DNA of 64,000 nt from NCBI RefSeq assembly GCF_000191885.1, contig NZ_AEWI01000002.1:20716-84715 (forward strand). The letters are read 5' to 3'. The translations under genes and the position numbers were made by a program. The notes under the pieces were generated by a model. That model searched no databases. It worked only from the letters and a program-made list of their open reading frames with translations, and had not been told where the DNA came from. The stretch is from Anaerophaga thermohalophila DSM 12881 (GTDB lineage: Bacteria; Bacteroidota; Bacteroidia; Bacteroidales; Marinilabiliaceae). Shown piece by piece: positions 42,210 through 52,867 of this stretch (position 1 is the first letter of the stretch; each line of letters starts with the position of its first letter).

Positions 42210-42515
42210 ATGAATCAAAAAATAAGAATCAAACTGAAGTCGTACGATCACAATTTGGTGGATAAATCTGCCGAGAAGATCGTGAAGACGGTAAAGACTA
42301 CCGGGGCTGTCGTTAGCGGCCCCATTCCGCTTCCCACGCATAAGCGGATTTTTACAGTTTTGCGCTCCACCTTCGTTAACAAGAAGGCCCGTGAGCAGTT
42401 TGAGCTGGCATCCTACAAACGGCTGATTGATATTTACAGTTCAACAGCCAAAACCATTGATGCCCTCATGAAACTGGAACTTCCCAGCGGCGTGGAAGTT
42501 GAAATTAAAGTGTGA
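42210..42515 (+). CDS. rpsJ: 30S ribosomal protein S10
   Basis: 101-residue head protein that also contacts NusB in antitermination. [37 protein letters not shown] and the C-terminal [10 protein letters not shown] are typical. It directly follows fusA (21 bp), joining the str and S10 operons in one run. Confidence 0.98.
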   Translation: MNQKIRIKLKSYDHNLVDKSAEKIVKTVKTTGAVVSGPIPLPTHKRIFTVLRSTFVNKKAREQFELASYKRLIDIYSSTAKTIDALMKLELPSGVEVEIKV

Positions 42516-42539
42516 TCTGAATTTTTAAATCTTTAAGCA

Positions 42540-43157
42540 ATGCCAGGATTAATTGGAAAAAAAATCGGAATGACTTCCGTTTTCAGTGCCGAGGGAAAAA
42601 ATATTCCATGCACTGTTATCGAAGCTGGTCCTTGCGTCGTCACCCAGGTCAAAAACAATGAGACCGACGGGTATGAAGCCGTTCAGTTGGCTTTTGACGA
42701 AAAAAGAGAGAAGAGTACCACCAATCCCATGAAAGGGCATTTTAAGAAGGCTGGTACCACTCCCAAGGCCAAGCTGGTTGAATTGAAAGATTTTGAACAG
42801 GAACTGAAACTCGGTGATGTTTTAACTGTGGATATCTTTGATGAAGATACTTTTGTCGATATCACCGGGGTCTCCAAAGGGAAAGGATTTCAGGGTGTTG
42901 TAAAACGTCACGGTTTTGGTGGCGTAGGTGATCAGACCCATGGTCAGCACAACCGCCTCAGGGCCCCCGGATCATTGGGTGCGTCTTCTTTCCCGTCCAG
43001 AGTGTTCAAAGGCATGAGAATGGCCGGCCGTACAGGCGGCGACCGAGTTAAAGTTGAAAACCTGAGAGTAATTAAAGTAATTCCCGAAAATAACCTGTTG
43101 ATGGTTAAAGGGTCTGTTCCTGGACCTAAGGGTTCATATCTAATTATCGAAAAGTAA
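42540..43157 (+). CDS. rplC: 50S ribosomal protein L3
   Basis: 205-residue early-assembly 23S-binding protein that reaches the peptidyl-transferase centre. [19 protein letters not shown] at the start, [13 protein letters not shown] and the tip [20 protein letters not shown] are present. The stop codon overlaps the rplD ATG by one base. Confidence 0.98.
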   Translation: MPGLIGKKIGMTSVFSAEGKNIPCTVIEAGPCVVTQVKNNETDGYEAVQLAFDEKREKSTTNPMKGHFKKAGTTPKAKLVELKDFEQELKLGDVLTVDIFDEDTFVDITGVSKGKGFQGVVKRHGFGGVGDQTHGQHNRLRAPGSLGASSFPSRVFKGMRMAGRTGGDRVKVENLRVIKVIPENNLLMVKGSVPGPKGSYLIIEK

Positions 43158-43786
43158 TGGAACTGAACGTAGTTAACATACAAGGACAGGAAACCGGCAG
43201 GAAAGTGCAATTGCCCGACTCTGTTTTCGGTATTGAGCCCAATGATCATGCCATCTATCTTGATGTAAAACAGTATCTGGCCAATAACCGTCAGGGCACT
43301 CATAAGGCAAAAGAGCGCGCAGAAATAGCCGGGAGTACCAGAAAGATTAAAAGACAAAAGGGTACGGGTACCGCCCGTGCCGGCAGCATTAAGTCTCCCG
43401 TCTTTCGTGGCGGAGGTCGTGCTTTCGGTCCAAAACCCCGGGACTACCGGTTTAAGTTGAATAAAAAGCTGAAGCAACTGGCACGCAAATCGGCCCTTGC
43501 CTATAAGGCCAGGAACAACGCCATTGTTGTAGTGGAAGATTTTAAGCTGGAAGCGCCTAAAACCAAAGAATTTGTAAGCATTCGCAAGAATCTTAATCTG
43601 GACGGTAAAAAGACACTGATGATTTTCAGGGAAATCGATCGTAACGTCTATCTTTCATCACGTAATGTCCCGAAGACTCAGGTATTTACGCTTTCAGGTC
43701 TCAATACCTACAATATAATGAATGCCCAGTCGCTTGTTTTAGCCGAAAGTTCGGTTGAAGAAATCGCGCAACATTTTAACGCTTAA
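43157..43786 (+). CDS. rplD: 50S ribosomal protein L4
   Basis: 209-residue protein whose extended loop lines the exit tunnel ([35 protein letters not shown]). In E. coli L4 represses the S10 operon; whether it does so here is not visible. Start overlaps the rplC stop, so translation is coupled. Confidence 0.98.
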   Translation: MELNVVNIQGQETGRKVQLPDSVFGIEPNDHAIYLDVKQYLANNRQGTHKAKERAEIAGSTRKIKRQKGTGTARAGSIKSPVFRGGGRAFGPKPRDYRFKLNKKLKQLARKSALAYKARNNAIVVVEDFKLEAPKTKEFVSIRKNLNLDGKKTLMIFREIDRNVYLSSRNVPKTQVFTLSGLNTYNIMNAQSLVLAESSVEEIAQHFNA

Positions 43787-43797
43787 CAAACTAAGTC

Positions 43798-44088
43798 ATG
43801 AATGTAATTATTAAGCCCATAGTAACAGAAAGAATGACCTGGCTTGGCGATACCCTGAACCGATACGGCTTTATAGTGGACAAAAGCGCCAATAAAATTG
43901 AGATTAAAAAAGCCGTGGAGGAGATGTATAGCGTGACCGTTACCAGTGTAAATACAATGAATTATTCTGGAAAAGTGAAATCACGCTATACCAAAAGCGG
44001 TATCATCAGCGGGCGTACCAATTCTTTTAAAAAAGCTATTGTAACATTAGCCGAAGGAGATAAGATTGATTTCTTTAGCAATATTTAA
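43798..44088 (+). CDS. rplW: 50S ribosomal protein L23
   Basis: 96-residue protein at the tunnel exit, docking site for trigger factor and SRP. Visible are [30 protein letters not shown] and a charged C-terminal strand ([18 protein letters not shown] ending). 12 bp after rplD. Confidence 0.97.
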   Translation: MNVIIKPIVTERMTWLGDTLNRYGFIVDKSANKIEIKKAVEEMYSVTVTSVNTMNYSGKVKSRYTKSGIISGRTNSFKKAIVTLAEGDKIDFFSNI

Positions 44089-44093
44089 TTGAC

Positions 44094-44918
44094 ATGGCAG
44101 TAAGAAAATTAAAGCCCACAACACCGGGGCAGAGAAACAAAATTATTGGTGCATTCGATACGATTACCTCAAATGTACCAGAGAAGTCCTTATTGCGGCC
44201 ACTCAAAAAGTCCGGCGGACGTAACAACACTGGAAAAATGACCATGCGTTACATCGGCGGCGGCCACAAGAGGAAGTACCGGGTAATCGATTTCAAGCGA
44301 AATAAAGACGGTGTTCCTGCAACAGTCGATTCCATTCAGTACGATCCCAATCGTAGTGCGCGAATCGCGTTGTTGGTATACGAAGATGGTGAAAAACGGT
44401 ACATTCTTGCACCCAACGGGTTGCAGGTTGGACAGAAGGTGCAGTCAGGAACAGGAATTCCTCCCGAAATAGGAAATGCACTTCCATTGGGAGATATTCC
44501 GCTGGGTACCATTGTCCATAATGTAGAACTGCATCCCGGCCAGGGAGGTGCACTGGCCCGTAGTGCCGGAACCTTTGCTCAGCTTTCTGCTCGCGAAGGA
44601 AAATATGCCGTTGTGAAATTACCTTCCGGAGAATCGAGGATGGTACTTACCACTTGTCGCGCCACTGTTGGTGCAGTTGGTAATTCCGACCATGCTCTTG
44701 AGCAATCGGGTAAAGCCGGGCGCTCACGCTGGCTTGGCCGTCGTCCCCGTGTTCGTGGTGTGGTTATGAACCCGGTCGATCACCCGATGGGTGGTGGTGA
44801 AGGCCGCGCTTCCGGCGGACACCCAAGATCAAGGAAAGGCGTTCTTGCCAAAGGTTATCAAACCAGGAACCGCAAGAAGGCTTCATCCAAGTACATTCTC
44901 GAAAGAAGGAAAAAGTAA
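44094..44918 (+). CDS. rplB: 50S ribosomal protein L2
   Basis: 274-residue core protein needed for subunit joining and peptidyl transfer. [20 protein letters not shown], the OB and SH3-like domains and the universally conserved [20 protein letters not shown] loop with its His are intact. 6 bp after rplW. Confidence 0.98.
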   Translation: MAVRKLKPTTPGQRNKIIGAFDTITSNVPEKSLLRPLKKSGGRNNTGKMTMRYIGGGHKRKYRVIDFKRNKDGVPATVDSIQYDPNRSARIALLVYEDGEKRYILAPNGLQVGQKVQSGTGIPPEIGNALPLGDIPLGTIVHNVELHPGQGGALARSAGTFAQLSAREGKYAVVKLPSGESRMVLTTCRATVGAVGNSDHALEQSGKAGRSRWLGRRPRVRGVVMNPVDHPMGGGEGRASGGHPRSRKGVLAKGYQTRNRKKASSKYILERRKK

Positions 44919-44939
44919 CCGGTTAATTGTTTTTGAATT

Positions 44940-45209
44940 ATGAGCAGATCGTTAAAAAAAGGACCCTATATTCATTACAAGCTGGAACGTAAGATTTCAG
45001 AAATGAATGAATCCGGCAAGAAGTCGGTCATTAAAACATGGGCCCGTGCATCGATGATTGCCCCTGAGTTTGTGGGGCATACCATTGCGGTACATAACGG
45101 AAATAAATTCATTCCCGTTTATATTACCGAAAATATGGTAGGACATAAGTTGGGCGAATTTGCTCCTACGCGTACCTTCCGTGGTCACGCCGGGAACAAA
45201 AAGAGATAA
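44940..45209 (+). CDS. rpsS: 30S ribosomal protein S19
   Basis: 89-residue head protein contacting S13 and t[22 protein letters not shown] at the start; [20 protein letters not shown] and [15 protein letters not shown] near the end. Confidence 0.98.
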   Translation: MSRSLKKGPYIHYKLERKISEMNESGKKSVIKTWARASMIAPEFVGHTIAVHNGNKFIPVYITENMVGHKLGEFAPTRTFRGHAGNKKR

Positions 45210-45244
45210 TCGCCCGGGAGTTCTAATTTTTTAATGACAAAAAA

Positions 45245-45655
45245 ATGGGTGCAAGAAAAAGAATAAGAGCAGAAAAATTAAAGGAAGCCAGGCAACAGGA
45301 ATATGTGGCCAGGCTTCGCAATGTGCCTACTTCACCCCGTAAGATGAGGCTTGTGGCCGATATGGTTCGGGGAATGGAAGTAAATCAGGCACTTGACGTC
45401 CTGAAGTTTTCCACCAAGGAGGCCTCCCGTCGTGTTGAGAAACTTTTGTTGTCAGCCATAGCCAACTGGAAAGAAAAAAACGAGGACGTTCGGCTGGAAG
45501 ATGCCAATCTCTACATCAAAGAGATTTATGTGGACTCAGGTCGGATATTAAAAAGATTAAGACCAGCTCCACAAGGACGTGCACACCGCATTCGTAAGCG
45601 GTCGAACCACGTTACCATTAAGGTTGACAGTAAGTTAGAAAATCAGGAAAATTAA
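45245..45655 (+). CDS. rplV: 50S ribosomal protein L22
   Basis: 136-residue exit-tunnel protein. A slightly longer N-terminus than in E. coli ([19 protein letters not shown]) precedes the core ([20 protein letters not shown]), and the beta hairpin that meets L4 is [20 protein letters not shown]. No tunnel-loop deletion or macrolide-type change is visible. Confidence 0.97.
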   Translation: MGARKRIRAEKLKEARQQEYVARLRNVPTSPRKMRLVADMVRGMEVNQALDVLKFSTKEASRRVEKLLLSAIANWKEKNEDVRLEDANLYIKEIYVDSGRILKRLRPAPQGRAHRIRKRSNHVTIKVDSKLENQEN

Positions 45656-45665
45656 ATTGAGCTAG

Positions 45666-46376
45666 ATGGGACAAAAAGTAAATCCAATAAGTAACAGATT
45701 AGGAATTATCCGCGGATGGGATTCCAACTGGTTCGGTGGGAAAGATTACGGCGATAAGCTGTTGGAGGACTCCAGGCTACGTAATTACCTCAATGCTCGT
45801 CTGGCCAAGGCCAGTGTATCACGGATCGTGATTGAGCGCACACTCAAGCTTGTTACCATTACCGTTTATACTGCCCGCCCGGGTATTATTATCGGTAAAG
45901 GCGGGCAAGAGGTGGACAAGCTGAAAGAGGAGTTGAAAAAAATTACCGATAAAGAAGTACAGATCAATATTTTCGAAGTGAAGCGTCCTGAAATGGATGC
46001 CCTTATCGTGGCCAATAACATTGCACGACAACTCGAGGGGCGTATTGCCTACCGCCGTGCTGTTAAAATGGCCATAGCTTCCACAATGAGAATGGGAGCA
46101 GAAGGGATAAAAATTCAGGTTTCAGGTCGTCTGAACGGAGCCGAAATGGCCCGTTCCGAAATGTATAAAGAAGGTCGTACTCCCCTTCATACTTTCCGCG
46201 CCGATATTGACTTCGCCAAAGCCGAGGCCCTCACAAAAACCGGTTTGATTGGGATCAAAGTCTGGATTTGTAAAGGAGAAATTTACGGAAAACCAGATCT
46301 TTCACCCAACTTCAATGTGAAAGAGACCGGCGGCGGTGGCCGTAGCAAAGGCGGATTCAAAAAGAGAAGAAAGTAG
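45666..46376 (+). CDS. rpsC: 30S ribosomal protein S3
   Basis: 236-residue protein at the mRNA entry channel with helicase-like function. N-terminal KH domain with [17 protein letters not shown]; the C-terminal domain has [20 protein letters not shown] and [20 protein letters not shown]. The tail is Gly/Lys/Arg-rich ([15 protein letters not shown]). Confidence 0.98.
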   Translation: MGQKVNPISNRLGIIRGWDSNWFGGKDYGDKLLEDSRLRNYLNARLAKASVSRIVIERTLKLVTITVYTARPGIIIGKGGQEVDKLKEELKKITDKEVQINIFEVKRPEMDALIVANNIARQLEGRIAYRRAVKMAIASTMRMGAEGIKIQVSGRLNGAEMARSEMYKEGRTPLHTFRADIDFAKAEALTKTGLIGIKVWICKGEIYGKPDLSPNFNVKETGGGGRSKGGFKKRRK

Positions 46377-46407
46377 TCATTCGTTAACCTTTAATTGAAC
46401 ATTAACG

Positions 46408-46839
46408 ATGTTACAACCAAAAAAAGTAAAATACAGAAGGCAACAAAAGGGAAAAATGAAGGGTAACGCCCAAAGAGGGCATGAACTGGCATTCGGCTCT
46501 TTTGGAATTAAATCGCTGCAATCGAAATGGATTACCGGTCGTCAGATTGAGGCCGCGCGTATTGCAGTGACACGTTATATGCAACGCCAGGGACAAATCT
46601 GGATACGTATTTTCCCCGATAAACCAATTACCAAAAAACCAGCCGAAGTTCGGATGGGTAAAGGGAAAGGTGGCCCCGAAGGATTTGTTGCCCCGGTAAC
46701 ACCCGGACGCATGCTTATTGAATGCGACGGAGTACCTTACGATGTAGCCAAAGAAGCCCTGCGTTTGGCTGCTCAAAAGCTACCCGTTACTACCAAGTTT
46801 GTAGTGCGTCGGGATTTTGTTGAATCTTCAAATGAATAA
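46408..46839 (+). CDS. rplP: 50S ribosomal protein L16
   Basis: 143-residue protein near the A-site tRNA elbow. [20 protein letters not shown] at the start; [20 protein letters not shown] and [19 protein letters not shown] follow. The Arg that is hydroxylated in some bacteria lies in the KGGPEG region and cannot be judged here. Confidence 0.97.
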   Translation: MLQPKKVKYRRQQKGKMKGNAQRGHELAFGSFGIKSLQSKWITGRQIEAARIAVTRYMQRQGQIWIRIFPDKPITKKPAEVRMGKGKGGPEGFVAPVTPGRMLIECDGVPYDVAKEALRLAAQKLPVTTKFVVRRDFVESSNE

Positions 46840-46844
46840 GCGGT

Positions 46845-47045
46845 ATGAAAAGTTCTGAAATTAGAGAAATGACACCTCAGGAAATTGAGGAGCGCATCGA
46901 CACCTTAGGTCAGGAGCTGGTTCACATGAAACTTAATCATACCATTTCTCCGCTGGAGAATCCGATGAAGATTAAGCAGACCCGCCGTGACATTGCACGC
47001 TTGAAAACAATTCTGCGTCAGAAGCAATTAAATGAAAAACAGTAA
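46845..47045 (+). CDS. rpmC: 50S ribosomal protein L29
   Basis: 66-residue helical protein near the tunnel exit: KSSEIREMTPQEIEERIDTL, then NPMKIKQTRRDIARLKTILR. 5 bp after rplP and 4 bp before rpsQ. Confidence 0.96.
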   Translation: MKSSEIREMTPQEIEERIDTLGQELVHMKLNHTISPLENPMKIKQTRRDIARLKTILRQKQLNEKQ

Positions 47046-47049
47046 GTAG

Positions 47050-47307
47050 ATGGAAACCAGAAATCTTAGAAAAGAAAGAACAGGTGTTGTCGTGAGCGAC
47101 AAGATGAACAAGTCCATCGTTGTTGCTGTCGTAGTTCGTGAGAAACATCCCATGTACGGGAAATTTGTGAAAAAGACAAAAAAGTTTCACGTGCACGATG
47201 CCGAAGATGCCTGCAATATCGGGGATACAGTCCGGATTATGGAAACCCGGCCCCTGAGCAAAACCAAACGTTGGAGATTAGTTGAAATCCTTGAAAGAGC
47301 TAAGTAA
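47050..47307 (+). CDS. rpsQ: 30S ribosomal protein S17
   Basis: 85-residue OB-fold protein binding the 5' domain of 16S r[42 protein letters not shown] and [20 protein letters not shown] are characteristic. Confidence 0.97.
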   Translation: METRNLRKERTGVVVSDKMNKSIVVAVVVREKHPMYGKFVKKTKKFHVHDAEDACNIGDTVRIMETRPLSKTKRWRLVEILERAK

Positions 47308-47309
47308 TC

Positions 47310-47675
47310 ATGATACAGCAAGAATCCAGATTAAATGTTGCCGACAATAGCGGCGCCAGAGAAGTGCTCTGTATCCGGGTCCTCGGTGGTACGGGACGCA
47401 GATATGCTTCGGTGGGCGACCGTATCGTGGTAACTGTTAAGAGTGCCCTGCCTTCAAGCGAAATGAAGAAAGGCACCGTTAGTAAAGCGGTGGTCGTTCG
47501 TACCAAAAAGGAAGTCAGGCGCGCCGACGGCTCTTATATCCGTTTTGACGATAATGCCTGTGTGCTTATCAATAACCTGGGAGAGATGCGTGGTACACGT
47601 ATCTTCGGACCCATACCGCGTGAACTTCGCGACGGATACATGAAAATTGTTTCATTGGCGCCTGAAGTGCTTTAA
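47310..47675 (+). CDS. rplN: 50S ribosomal protein L14
   Basis: 121-residue beta-barrel protein at the subunit bridge and the RsfS-binding site. [40 protein letters not shown] and [20 protein letters not shown] are typical. Confidence 0.98.
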   Translation: MIQQESRLNVADNSGAREVLCIRVLGGTGRRYASVGDRIVVTVKSALPSSEMKKGTVSKAVVVRTKKEVRRADGSYIRFDDNACVLINNLGEMRGTRIFGPIPRELRDGYMKIVSLAPEVL

Positions 47676-47696
47676 ATTTTAAAGAGTTAAGAAATT

Positions 47697-48017
47697 ATGG
47701 GAAAATTACATGTCAAAAAAGGCGACATCGTTATTGTCAATGCCGGTGTCAACAAAGGACAGGAAGGAAGAGTCCTGGAGGTCTTTCCCGAAAAGAAGCG
47801 CGCCATCGTGGAAGGGGTTAATATGGTAAGCAAACATACCAAACCCAATTCTGATAACCCACAGGGCGGAATCATCAAGAAGGAGGCCCCGATTCATATT
47901 TCCAATCTAAACCTGAAGGACCCTTCTTCAGGAGAAGCCACCCGTATTGGTCGCAGACGAAACGACCAGGGGAAATTGGTTCGTTATTCTAAAAAATCAG
48001 GAGAGGAGATCAAGTAA
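47697..48017 (+). CDS. rplX: 50S ribosomal protein L24
   Basis: 106-residue assembly-initiator protein with a KOW motif ([20 protein letters not shown]) and [20 protein letters not shown]. The last base of its stop is the first base of the rplE start, so the two are coupled. Confidence 0.97.
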   Translation: MGKLHVKKGDIVIVNAGVNKGQEGRVLEVFPEKKRAIVEGVNMVSKHTKPNSDNPQGGIIKKEAPIHISNLNLKDPSSGEATRIGRRRNDQGKLVRYSKKSGEEIK

Positions 48018-48574
48018 TGAGCTATACACCGACATTAGAAAAACAGTATAAGGAACAAATTGTACCGGCTCTTATGAAAGAGTTTGGGTACAAAACGGTG
48101 ATGCAGGTACCCAGATTGGAGAAAATTGTTCTTAATCAGGGTGTAGGCGATGCTGTGGCCGATAAGAAGTTAGTTGATGTAGCTGTTAATGAATTGACAA
48201 CAATCACTGGCCAGAAAGCCGTACCCAGATACTCGAAGAAAGACATCTCCAATTTTAAGTTGCGTAAAGGAATGCCCATCGGTGCAAGTGTTACACTGCG
48301 CCGCGATAATATGTACGAATTTCTGGAACGTTTAATTCGTGTTGCTTTACCACGTATTCGCGACTTCAAAGGTGTGAACAGCAAACTCGACGGACGTGGA
48401 AATTATACCCTCGGCGTTGAGGAGCAAATCATTTTTCCTGAAATTAATATTGATTCGGTGAATAAAATTATGGGTATGAATATTACCTTTGTCACCTCAG
48501 GAAAAACCGATGAAGAAGCGTACGCTTTACTCCGGGAATTCGGTTTACCGTTTAAAAATCTTAAAAAGAATTAG
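48017..48574 (+). CDS. rplE: 50S ribosomal protein L5
   Basis: 185-residue central-protuberance protein binding 5S rRNA and P-site t[43 protein letters not shown] and [18 protein letters not shown] are conserved. Confidence 0.98.
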   Translation: MSYTPTLEKQYKEQIVPALMKEFGYKTVMQVPRLEKIVLNQGVGDAVADKKLVDVAVNELTTITGQKAVPRYSKKDISNFKLRKGMPIGASVTLRRDNMYEFLERLIRVALPRIRDFKGVNSKLDGRGNYTLGVEEQIIFPEINIDSVNKIMGMNITFVTSGKTDEEAYALLREFGLPFKNLKKN

Positions 48575-48579
48575 TTAAT

Positions 48580-48849
48580 ATGGCAAAAGAATCCATGAAG
48601 GCCCGTGACAGAAAGCGGGAAAAACTTATTGCCAAATACGCGGAAAAAAGGGCGCGTCTGAAAGCAGAAGGCGATTACGAGGCATTGCAAAAATTACCTC
48701 GTAATGGTTCTCCCGTCAGACAGCACAACCGGTGCAAAATTACCGGACGTCCCAAAGGATATATGCGTCAGTTTGGTATTAGCAGGATTACTTTTCGTGA
48801 ATTGGCTTCTGCCGGATTAATCCCCGGTGTGAAAAAGGCCAGTTGGTAA
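48580..48849 (+). CDS. rpsN: 30S ribosomal protein S14, long zinc-free form
   Basis: 89-residue S14. It carries the long N-terminus ([20 protein letters not shown]) and only one Cys ([20 protein letters not shown]), so it is the zinc-independent type. 5 bp after rplE. Confidence 0.97.
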   Translation: MAKESMKARDRKREKLIAKYAEKRARLKAEGDYEALQKLPRNGSPVRQHNRCKITGRPKGYMRQFGISRITFRELASAGLIPGVKKASW

Positions 48850-48904
48850 GGAGAGTAAGTGTTAAATATTGTCCCGTTTTCGGGATCAATTTAAACTTAA
48901 GAAG

Positions 48905-49300
48905 ATGACAGATCCAATTGCAGATTACCTGACACGAATCAGGAATGCCGTCATGGCACGGCACAGGGTTGTGGAGGTACCTGCCTCCAACCTGAAAAAG
49001 GAAATGACCAAAATATTGTACGATAAAGGTTATATCCTTAACTACAAGGTCATGGAAGACGGTAAGCAGGGCATCATTAAAATTGCCCTGAAGTATGATC
49101 CCGTTTCCAAAGAACCGGCCATTAAAAAATTAATGCGTGTATCTACACCGGGTTTGAGAAAATATACCGGATATCGCTCGGTACCGCGTGTTCTTAATGG
49201 TCTGGGTATTGCGATCATATCCACCAGTAAAGGGGTAATGACCGATAAAGAAGCCCGCAATGAAAAAGTGGGTGGTGAAGTTTTGTGTTACGTATATTAA
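48905..49300 (+). CDS. rpsH: 30S ribosomal protein S8
   Basis: 131 residues from ATG at 48905 ([20 protein letters not shown]), the conserved start; an in-frame extension to 48869 is not conserved. S8 binds the central domain of 16S rRNA and represses the spc operon in E. coli. C-terminus [20 protein letters not shown] is normal. Confidence 0.97.
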   Translation: MTDPIADYLTRIRNAVMARHRVVEVPASNLKKEMTKILYDKGYILNYKVMEDGKQGIIKIALKYDPVSKEPAIKKLMRVSTPGLRKYTGYRSVPRVLNGLGIAIISTSKGVMTDKEARNEKVGGEVLCYVY

Positions 49301-49316
49301 AAAGGAGGTTTTAGTT

Positions 49317-49868
49317 ATGTCAAGGATAGGAATTTTACCAATCAGCATACCTTCCGGTGTTAACGTAACGGTCAAGGATCATGTGGTCACCGTTAAAGGT
49401 CCGAAAGGAGAACTTCACCAGGAAATTAATCCCGATATGATCGTTGAAGTTAATGACGGAAAAATTGAAGTGAAAAGGCCCTCAGACGAGAAAAAGCACA
49501 AGGCCATGCACGGATTGTACCGCTCTCTCATCAATAACATGGTTATTGGCGTATCTGAAGGATACAAAAAACAGCTTGAGCTGGTGGGTGTTGGTTATCG
49601 TGCTCAAAATAACGGACAAATTCTGGAACTCTCGCTGGGATATTCTCACCCCATTCATATTGAGTTGCCCAAAGAAGTAAAAGTAGAAGCTAAAACCGAT
49701 AGAAAAAGTAATCCTCTGATTACACTTGAATCGGCTGATAAGCAACTTCTGGGCCAGGTTTGTGCCAAATTACGGTCATTGCGTAAACCGGAACCTTACA
49801 AAGGAAAAGGTGTTCGCTTTCTTGGTGAACAAATTCGTCGCAAGGCTGGTAAGAGTGCTAAGGTTTAA
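49317..49868 (+). CDS. rplF: 50S ribosomal protein L6
   Basis: 183 residues from ATG at 49317 (MSRIGILPISIPSGVNVTVK). A consensus Shine-Dalgarno (AAAGGAGG) immediately precedes it and supports this start over the in-frame one at 49260 inside rpsH; strong Shine-Dalgarno sites are scarce in this phylum. The GTPase-associated beta domain ends EPYKGKGVRFLGEQIRRKAG. Confidence 0.97.
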   Translation: MSRIGILPISIPSGVNVTVKDHVVTVKGPKGELHQEINPDMIVEVNDGKIEVKRPSDEKKHKAMHGLYRSLINNMVIGVSEGYKKQLELVGVGYRAQNNGQILELSLGYSHPIHIELPKEVKVEAKTDRKSNPLITLESADKQLLGQVCAKLRSLRKPEPYKGKGVRFLGEQIRRKAGKSAKV

Positions 49869-49891
49869 TCTGAGTAAATAAGTTATTTGAT

Positions 49892-50248
49892 ATGGCTTTT
49901 TCAAAACATAATAGAAGACTGAAAATCAAGAAGCGTGTGCGGAAAAATATTTCCGGTACCGCCGAAAAACCCCGGATGTCGGTTTACCGCAGCAACAAAC
50001 AAATTTCTGTTCAGCTGATTGACGACAAATCCGGGAATACACTGGTGGCAGCATCTTCCCTTGTTAAGGATGTTGCTTCACAAAGTGGAAATAAGAGTGA
50101 AAAGGCTGCCATGGTTGGTAAATTGATTGCCGAAAGAGCCCTGAAAGCCGGAATCGAAAATGTTGTTTTCGACCGGAACGGCTATTTGTATCATGGTAGA
50201 GTTAAACAATTGGCCGATGCTGCAAGAGAGGCCGGTCTTAAATTCTAA
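49892..50248 (+). CDS. rplR: 50S ribosomal protein L18
   Basis: 118-residue 5S rRNA-binding protein: [40 protein letters not shown] and [20 protein letters not shown]. 5 bp before rpsE. Confidence 0.97.
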   Translation: MAFSKHNRRLKIKKRVRKNISGTAEKPRMSVYRSNKQISVQLIDDKSGNTLVAASSLVKDVASQSGNKSEKAAMVGKLIAERALKAGIENVVFDRNGYLYHGRVKQLADAAREAGLKF

Positions 50249-50253
50249 ACATT

Positions 50254-50772
50254 ATGGCTGGAAATACTAAAAAAGTTAGGAATAATAACGATATCGAACT
50301 TAAAGACCGCCTGGTAGCTATTAATCGCGTTACCAAAGTGACGAAAGGTGGACGTACATTCAGCTTTTCTGCTATTGTTGTGGTTGGAAACGAAGATGGT
50401 ATTGTAGGCTGGGGCCTCGGGAAAGCCAATGAGGTTACTACCGCTATTGCCAAAGGTGTGGAAGCGGCTAAGAAAAATCTTGTGCGCGTCCCGGTTCTTA
50501 ACGGAACCATTCCCCATGAGCAGGTCACAAAATATGGTGGTGCACAAATTTTCATGAAACCTGCCTCCCATGGTACCGGTCTTGTGGCCGGAGGTGCAAT
50601 GCGTGCGGTTCTCGAAAGTGCAGGTGTTACGGATGTATTGGCCAAATCTCAGGGTTCGGCCAATCCTCACAACCTCGTGAAGGCTACTATTAACGCATTA
50701 TGTGAAATGCGTGATGCCCGTACTGTTGCACAACAACGCGGAGTGACCCTGGATAAAGTTTTTAACGGATAA
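50254..50772 (+). CDS. rpsE: 30S ribosomal protein S5
   Basis: 172-residue accuracy protein at the mRNA entry. [20 protein letters not shown] (the loop where spectinomycin changes occur looks unchanged), [20 protein letters not shown] and [19 protein letters not shown] are present. Confidence 0.98.
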   Translation: MAGNTKKVRNNNDIELKDRLVAINRVTKVTKGGRTFSFSAIVVVGNEDGIVGWGLGKANEVTTAIAKGVEAAKKNLVRVPVLNGTIPHEQVTKYGGAQIFMKPASHGTGLVAGGAMRAVLESAGVTDVLAKSQGSANPHNLVKATINALCEMRDARTVAQQRGVTLDKVFNG

Positions 50773-50783
50773 AATACTTTAAA

Positions 50784-50960
50784 ATGGCTAAAATAAAAGT
50801 GACCCAGGTTAAAAGTCGCATCAAATGCAACAAACGGCAAAAACGCACACTCGATGCACTTGGCCTGAAGAAACTGAACGGTACCGTGGAACATGAGGAC
50901 ACCCCCAATATCCTCGGGATGATAGAAAAAGTAAAACACCTGGTGCGTGTTGAAAGATAA
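50784..50960 (+). CDS. rpmD: 50S ribosomal protein L30
   Basis: 58 residues: MAKIKVTQVKSRIKCNKRQK, then RTLDALGLKKLNGTVEHED and NILGMIEKVKHLVRVER. Standard short bacterial L30, between rpsE and rplO as expected. Confidence 0.96.
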   Translation: MAKIKVTQVKSRIKCNKRQKRTLDALGLKKLNGTVEHEDTPNILGMIEKVKHLVRVER

Positions 50961-50990
50961 TTTTGGTTGAACGTTTTATCGCTATAAATC

Positions 50991-51437
50991 ATGGAATTAC
51001 ATAATCTTAAACCAGCAAAAGGCTCTACCCACTACAGGAGGCGCCTTGGACGCGGGCCGGGTTCCGGACTGGGTGGTACCTCTACCCGTGGTCATAAAGG
51101 GGCTAAATCCCGTTCGGGATATTCCAGAAAAATTGGTTTCGAAGGTGGCCAAATGCCTTTGCAGAGACGAGTACCTAAATACGGGTTTAAAAATATTAAC
51201 CGTAAAGAGTATAAATCTATTAACGTTCGTACGATTCAATATCTTGTTGATAAACTGAATGTAACGGATTTTACACCTGAAGTACTTTACAACGCAGGTC
51301 TTGTAGGTAAGCATGATCTGGTAAAAATTTTAGGTGATGGCGAACTTAAAGCAAAGGTGAATATAAAAGCACATGCTTTTTCGAAGAAAGCCAGGGAAGT
51401 CATCGAAGCTGCTCAGGGAACTGCCGAAGAATTATAG
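50991..51437 (+). CDS. rplO: 50S ribosomal protein L15
   Basis: 148-residue late-assembly protein with the Gly/Arg-rich start (RRRLGRGPGSGLGGTSTRGH) and GFEGGQMPLQRRVPKYGFKN. A hairpin (AGCCcCTT/AAGaGGCT, about 51445-51476) between it and secY could be an attenuator or internal processing site. Confidence 0.97.
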   Translation: MELHNLKPAKGSTHYRRRLGRGPGSGLGGTSTRGHKGAKSRSGYSRKIGFEGGQMPLQRRVPKYGFKNINRKEYKSINVRTIQYLVDKLNVTDFTPEVLYNAGLVGKHDLVKILGDGELKAKVNIKAHAFSKKAREVIEAAQGTAEEL

Positions 51438-51508
51438 ACAGAGTCAGCCCCTTGCTCGCTTTACGCGTAAGAGGCTTTGTTTGTCTGTTAATATAGAAAA
51501 TTATACTC

Positions 51509-52846
51509 ATGAAGTTTTTTGAAACCATCCGAAATATCTGGAAGATAGAGGACTTGAAGTCCCGTATTTTGACCACACTTGGTTTTATCCTTATTTACCG
51601 TTTGGGGTCGTTTGTTGTTATTCCGGGTATTGATCCAAACCAATTGGCCAATCTGGAGGCCCAAACCAGCAGTGGTGTTCTCGGACTGTTGAACATGTTT
51701 TCGGGCGGTGCATTTTCCAATGCTTCGATTTTTGCATTGGGAATTATGCCTTATATCTCTGCCTCCATCGTTGTTCAGTTGCTGGGAATTGCTATACCAT
51801 ATTTTCAACGTTTGCAGCGTGAAGGTGAAAGCGGACGTCGCAGGATCAACCAGATTACCCGCTACCTGACGGTGGTCATACTGTTGTTCCAGGCACCCGG
51901 TTATATTGCCAACCTGCATGCACAATTGCCCGATACAGCTTTTGCTACCTCAGGATGGGGCTTTACAGTAACTTCAACGATTATTCTCACAGCCGGTTCA
52001 ATGTTTGTTATGTGGCTGGGAGAGCGGATCACCGATAAAGGTATTGGTAACGGTATTTCACTGATTATTATGATTGGTATTATCGCCCGTTTACCTTTTG
52101 CTGTCGTTGCAGAATTCGTTTCCCGTCTTGAAGAAGGCGGAGGTCTGGTGATGTTGCTAATTGAGTTGGTCGTTTTGTTCTTTGTTTTTGCAGGTACTAT
52201 CCTTTTGGTACAGGGTACCCGGCGTGTGCCGGTTCAGTATGCCAAACGGATCGTTGGCAATAAGCAATATGGTGGGGTAAGACAATATATTCCACTCAAG
52301 GTTAATGCTGCCGGAGTAATGCCTATTATATTTGCCCAGGCTATTATGTTTATACCTATTACTGTAGCCGGTTTTGCCGAAAGTGAGGCTGCTACAGGGT
52401 TTGCTGCTACTTTTGCCAATTTTACCGGATTTTGGTACAATTTCACGTTTGCTTTATTGATTATCCTTTTCACTTATTTCTATACCGCTATTACAATTAA
52501 CCCGCAGCAGATGGCTGAGGATATGAAACGTAACGGCGGATTTATACCGGGAGTGAAACCAGGGAAGAAAACAATGGAATTTCTTGACTCGGTGATGTCA
52601 AAAATTACGCTGCCCGGATCAATTTTTCTGGCCATCGTAGCTATTCTTCCCGCTTTTGCTATGTTGGCAGGTGTAGATCAGACATTTGCCCAGTTTTATG
52701 GTGGTACATCACTCCTGATTCTTGTTGGTGTTGTTTTAGACACACTTCAGCAGATTGAAAGTCATTTGCTGATGAGACATTACGATGGCTTAATGAAATC
52801 GGGAAGAATAAAAGGACGCACCGGTGGTGGTGCCGCAATGTATTAA
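51509..52846 (+). CDS. secY: SecY, protein translocase channel
   Basis: Central subunit of the Sec translocon, 445 residues with about ten membrane helices. FFETIRNIWKIEDLKSRILT, the plug region (SGGAFSNASIFALGIMPYIS), the ribosome-binding loop (RVPVQYAKRIVGNKQYGGVR) and NPQQMAEDMKRNGGFIPGVK are canonical. Last membrane gene of the spc segment; 71 bp after rplO. Confidence 0.98.
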   Translation: MKFFETIRNIWKIEDLKSRILTTLGFILIYRLGSFVVIPGIDPNQLANLEAQTSSGVLGLLNMFSGGAFSNASIFALGIMPYISASIVVQLLGIAIPYFQRLQREGESGRRRINQITRYLTVVILLFQAPGYIANLHAQLPDTAFATSGWGFTVTSTIILTAGSMFVMWLGERITDKGIGNGISLIIMIGIIARLPFAVVAEFVSRLEEGGGLVMLLIELVVLFFVFAGTILLVQGTRRVPVQYAKRIVGNKQYGGVRQYIPLKVNAAGVMPIIFAQAIMFIPITVAGFAESEAATGFAATFANFTGFWYNFTFALLIILFTYFYTAITINPQQMAEDMKRNGGFIPGVKPGKKTMEFLDSVMSKITLPGSIFLAIVAILPAFAMLAGVDQTFAQFYGGTSLLILVGVVLDTLQQIESHLLMRHYDGLMKSGRIKGRTGGGAAMY

Positions 52847-52867
52847 TAGAAGGGTTGGTTATTTGGA

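Noticed and set aside
39065..42515. Absence of tuf from the str operon as an anomaly
   Set aside because: In Bacteroidota tuf normally sits elsewhere with secE, nusG and rplK, so rpsG-fusA-rpsJ is ordinary.
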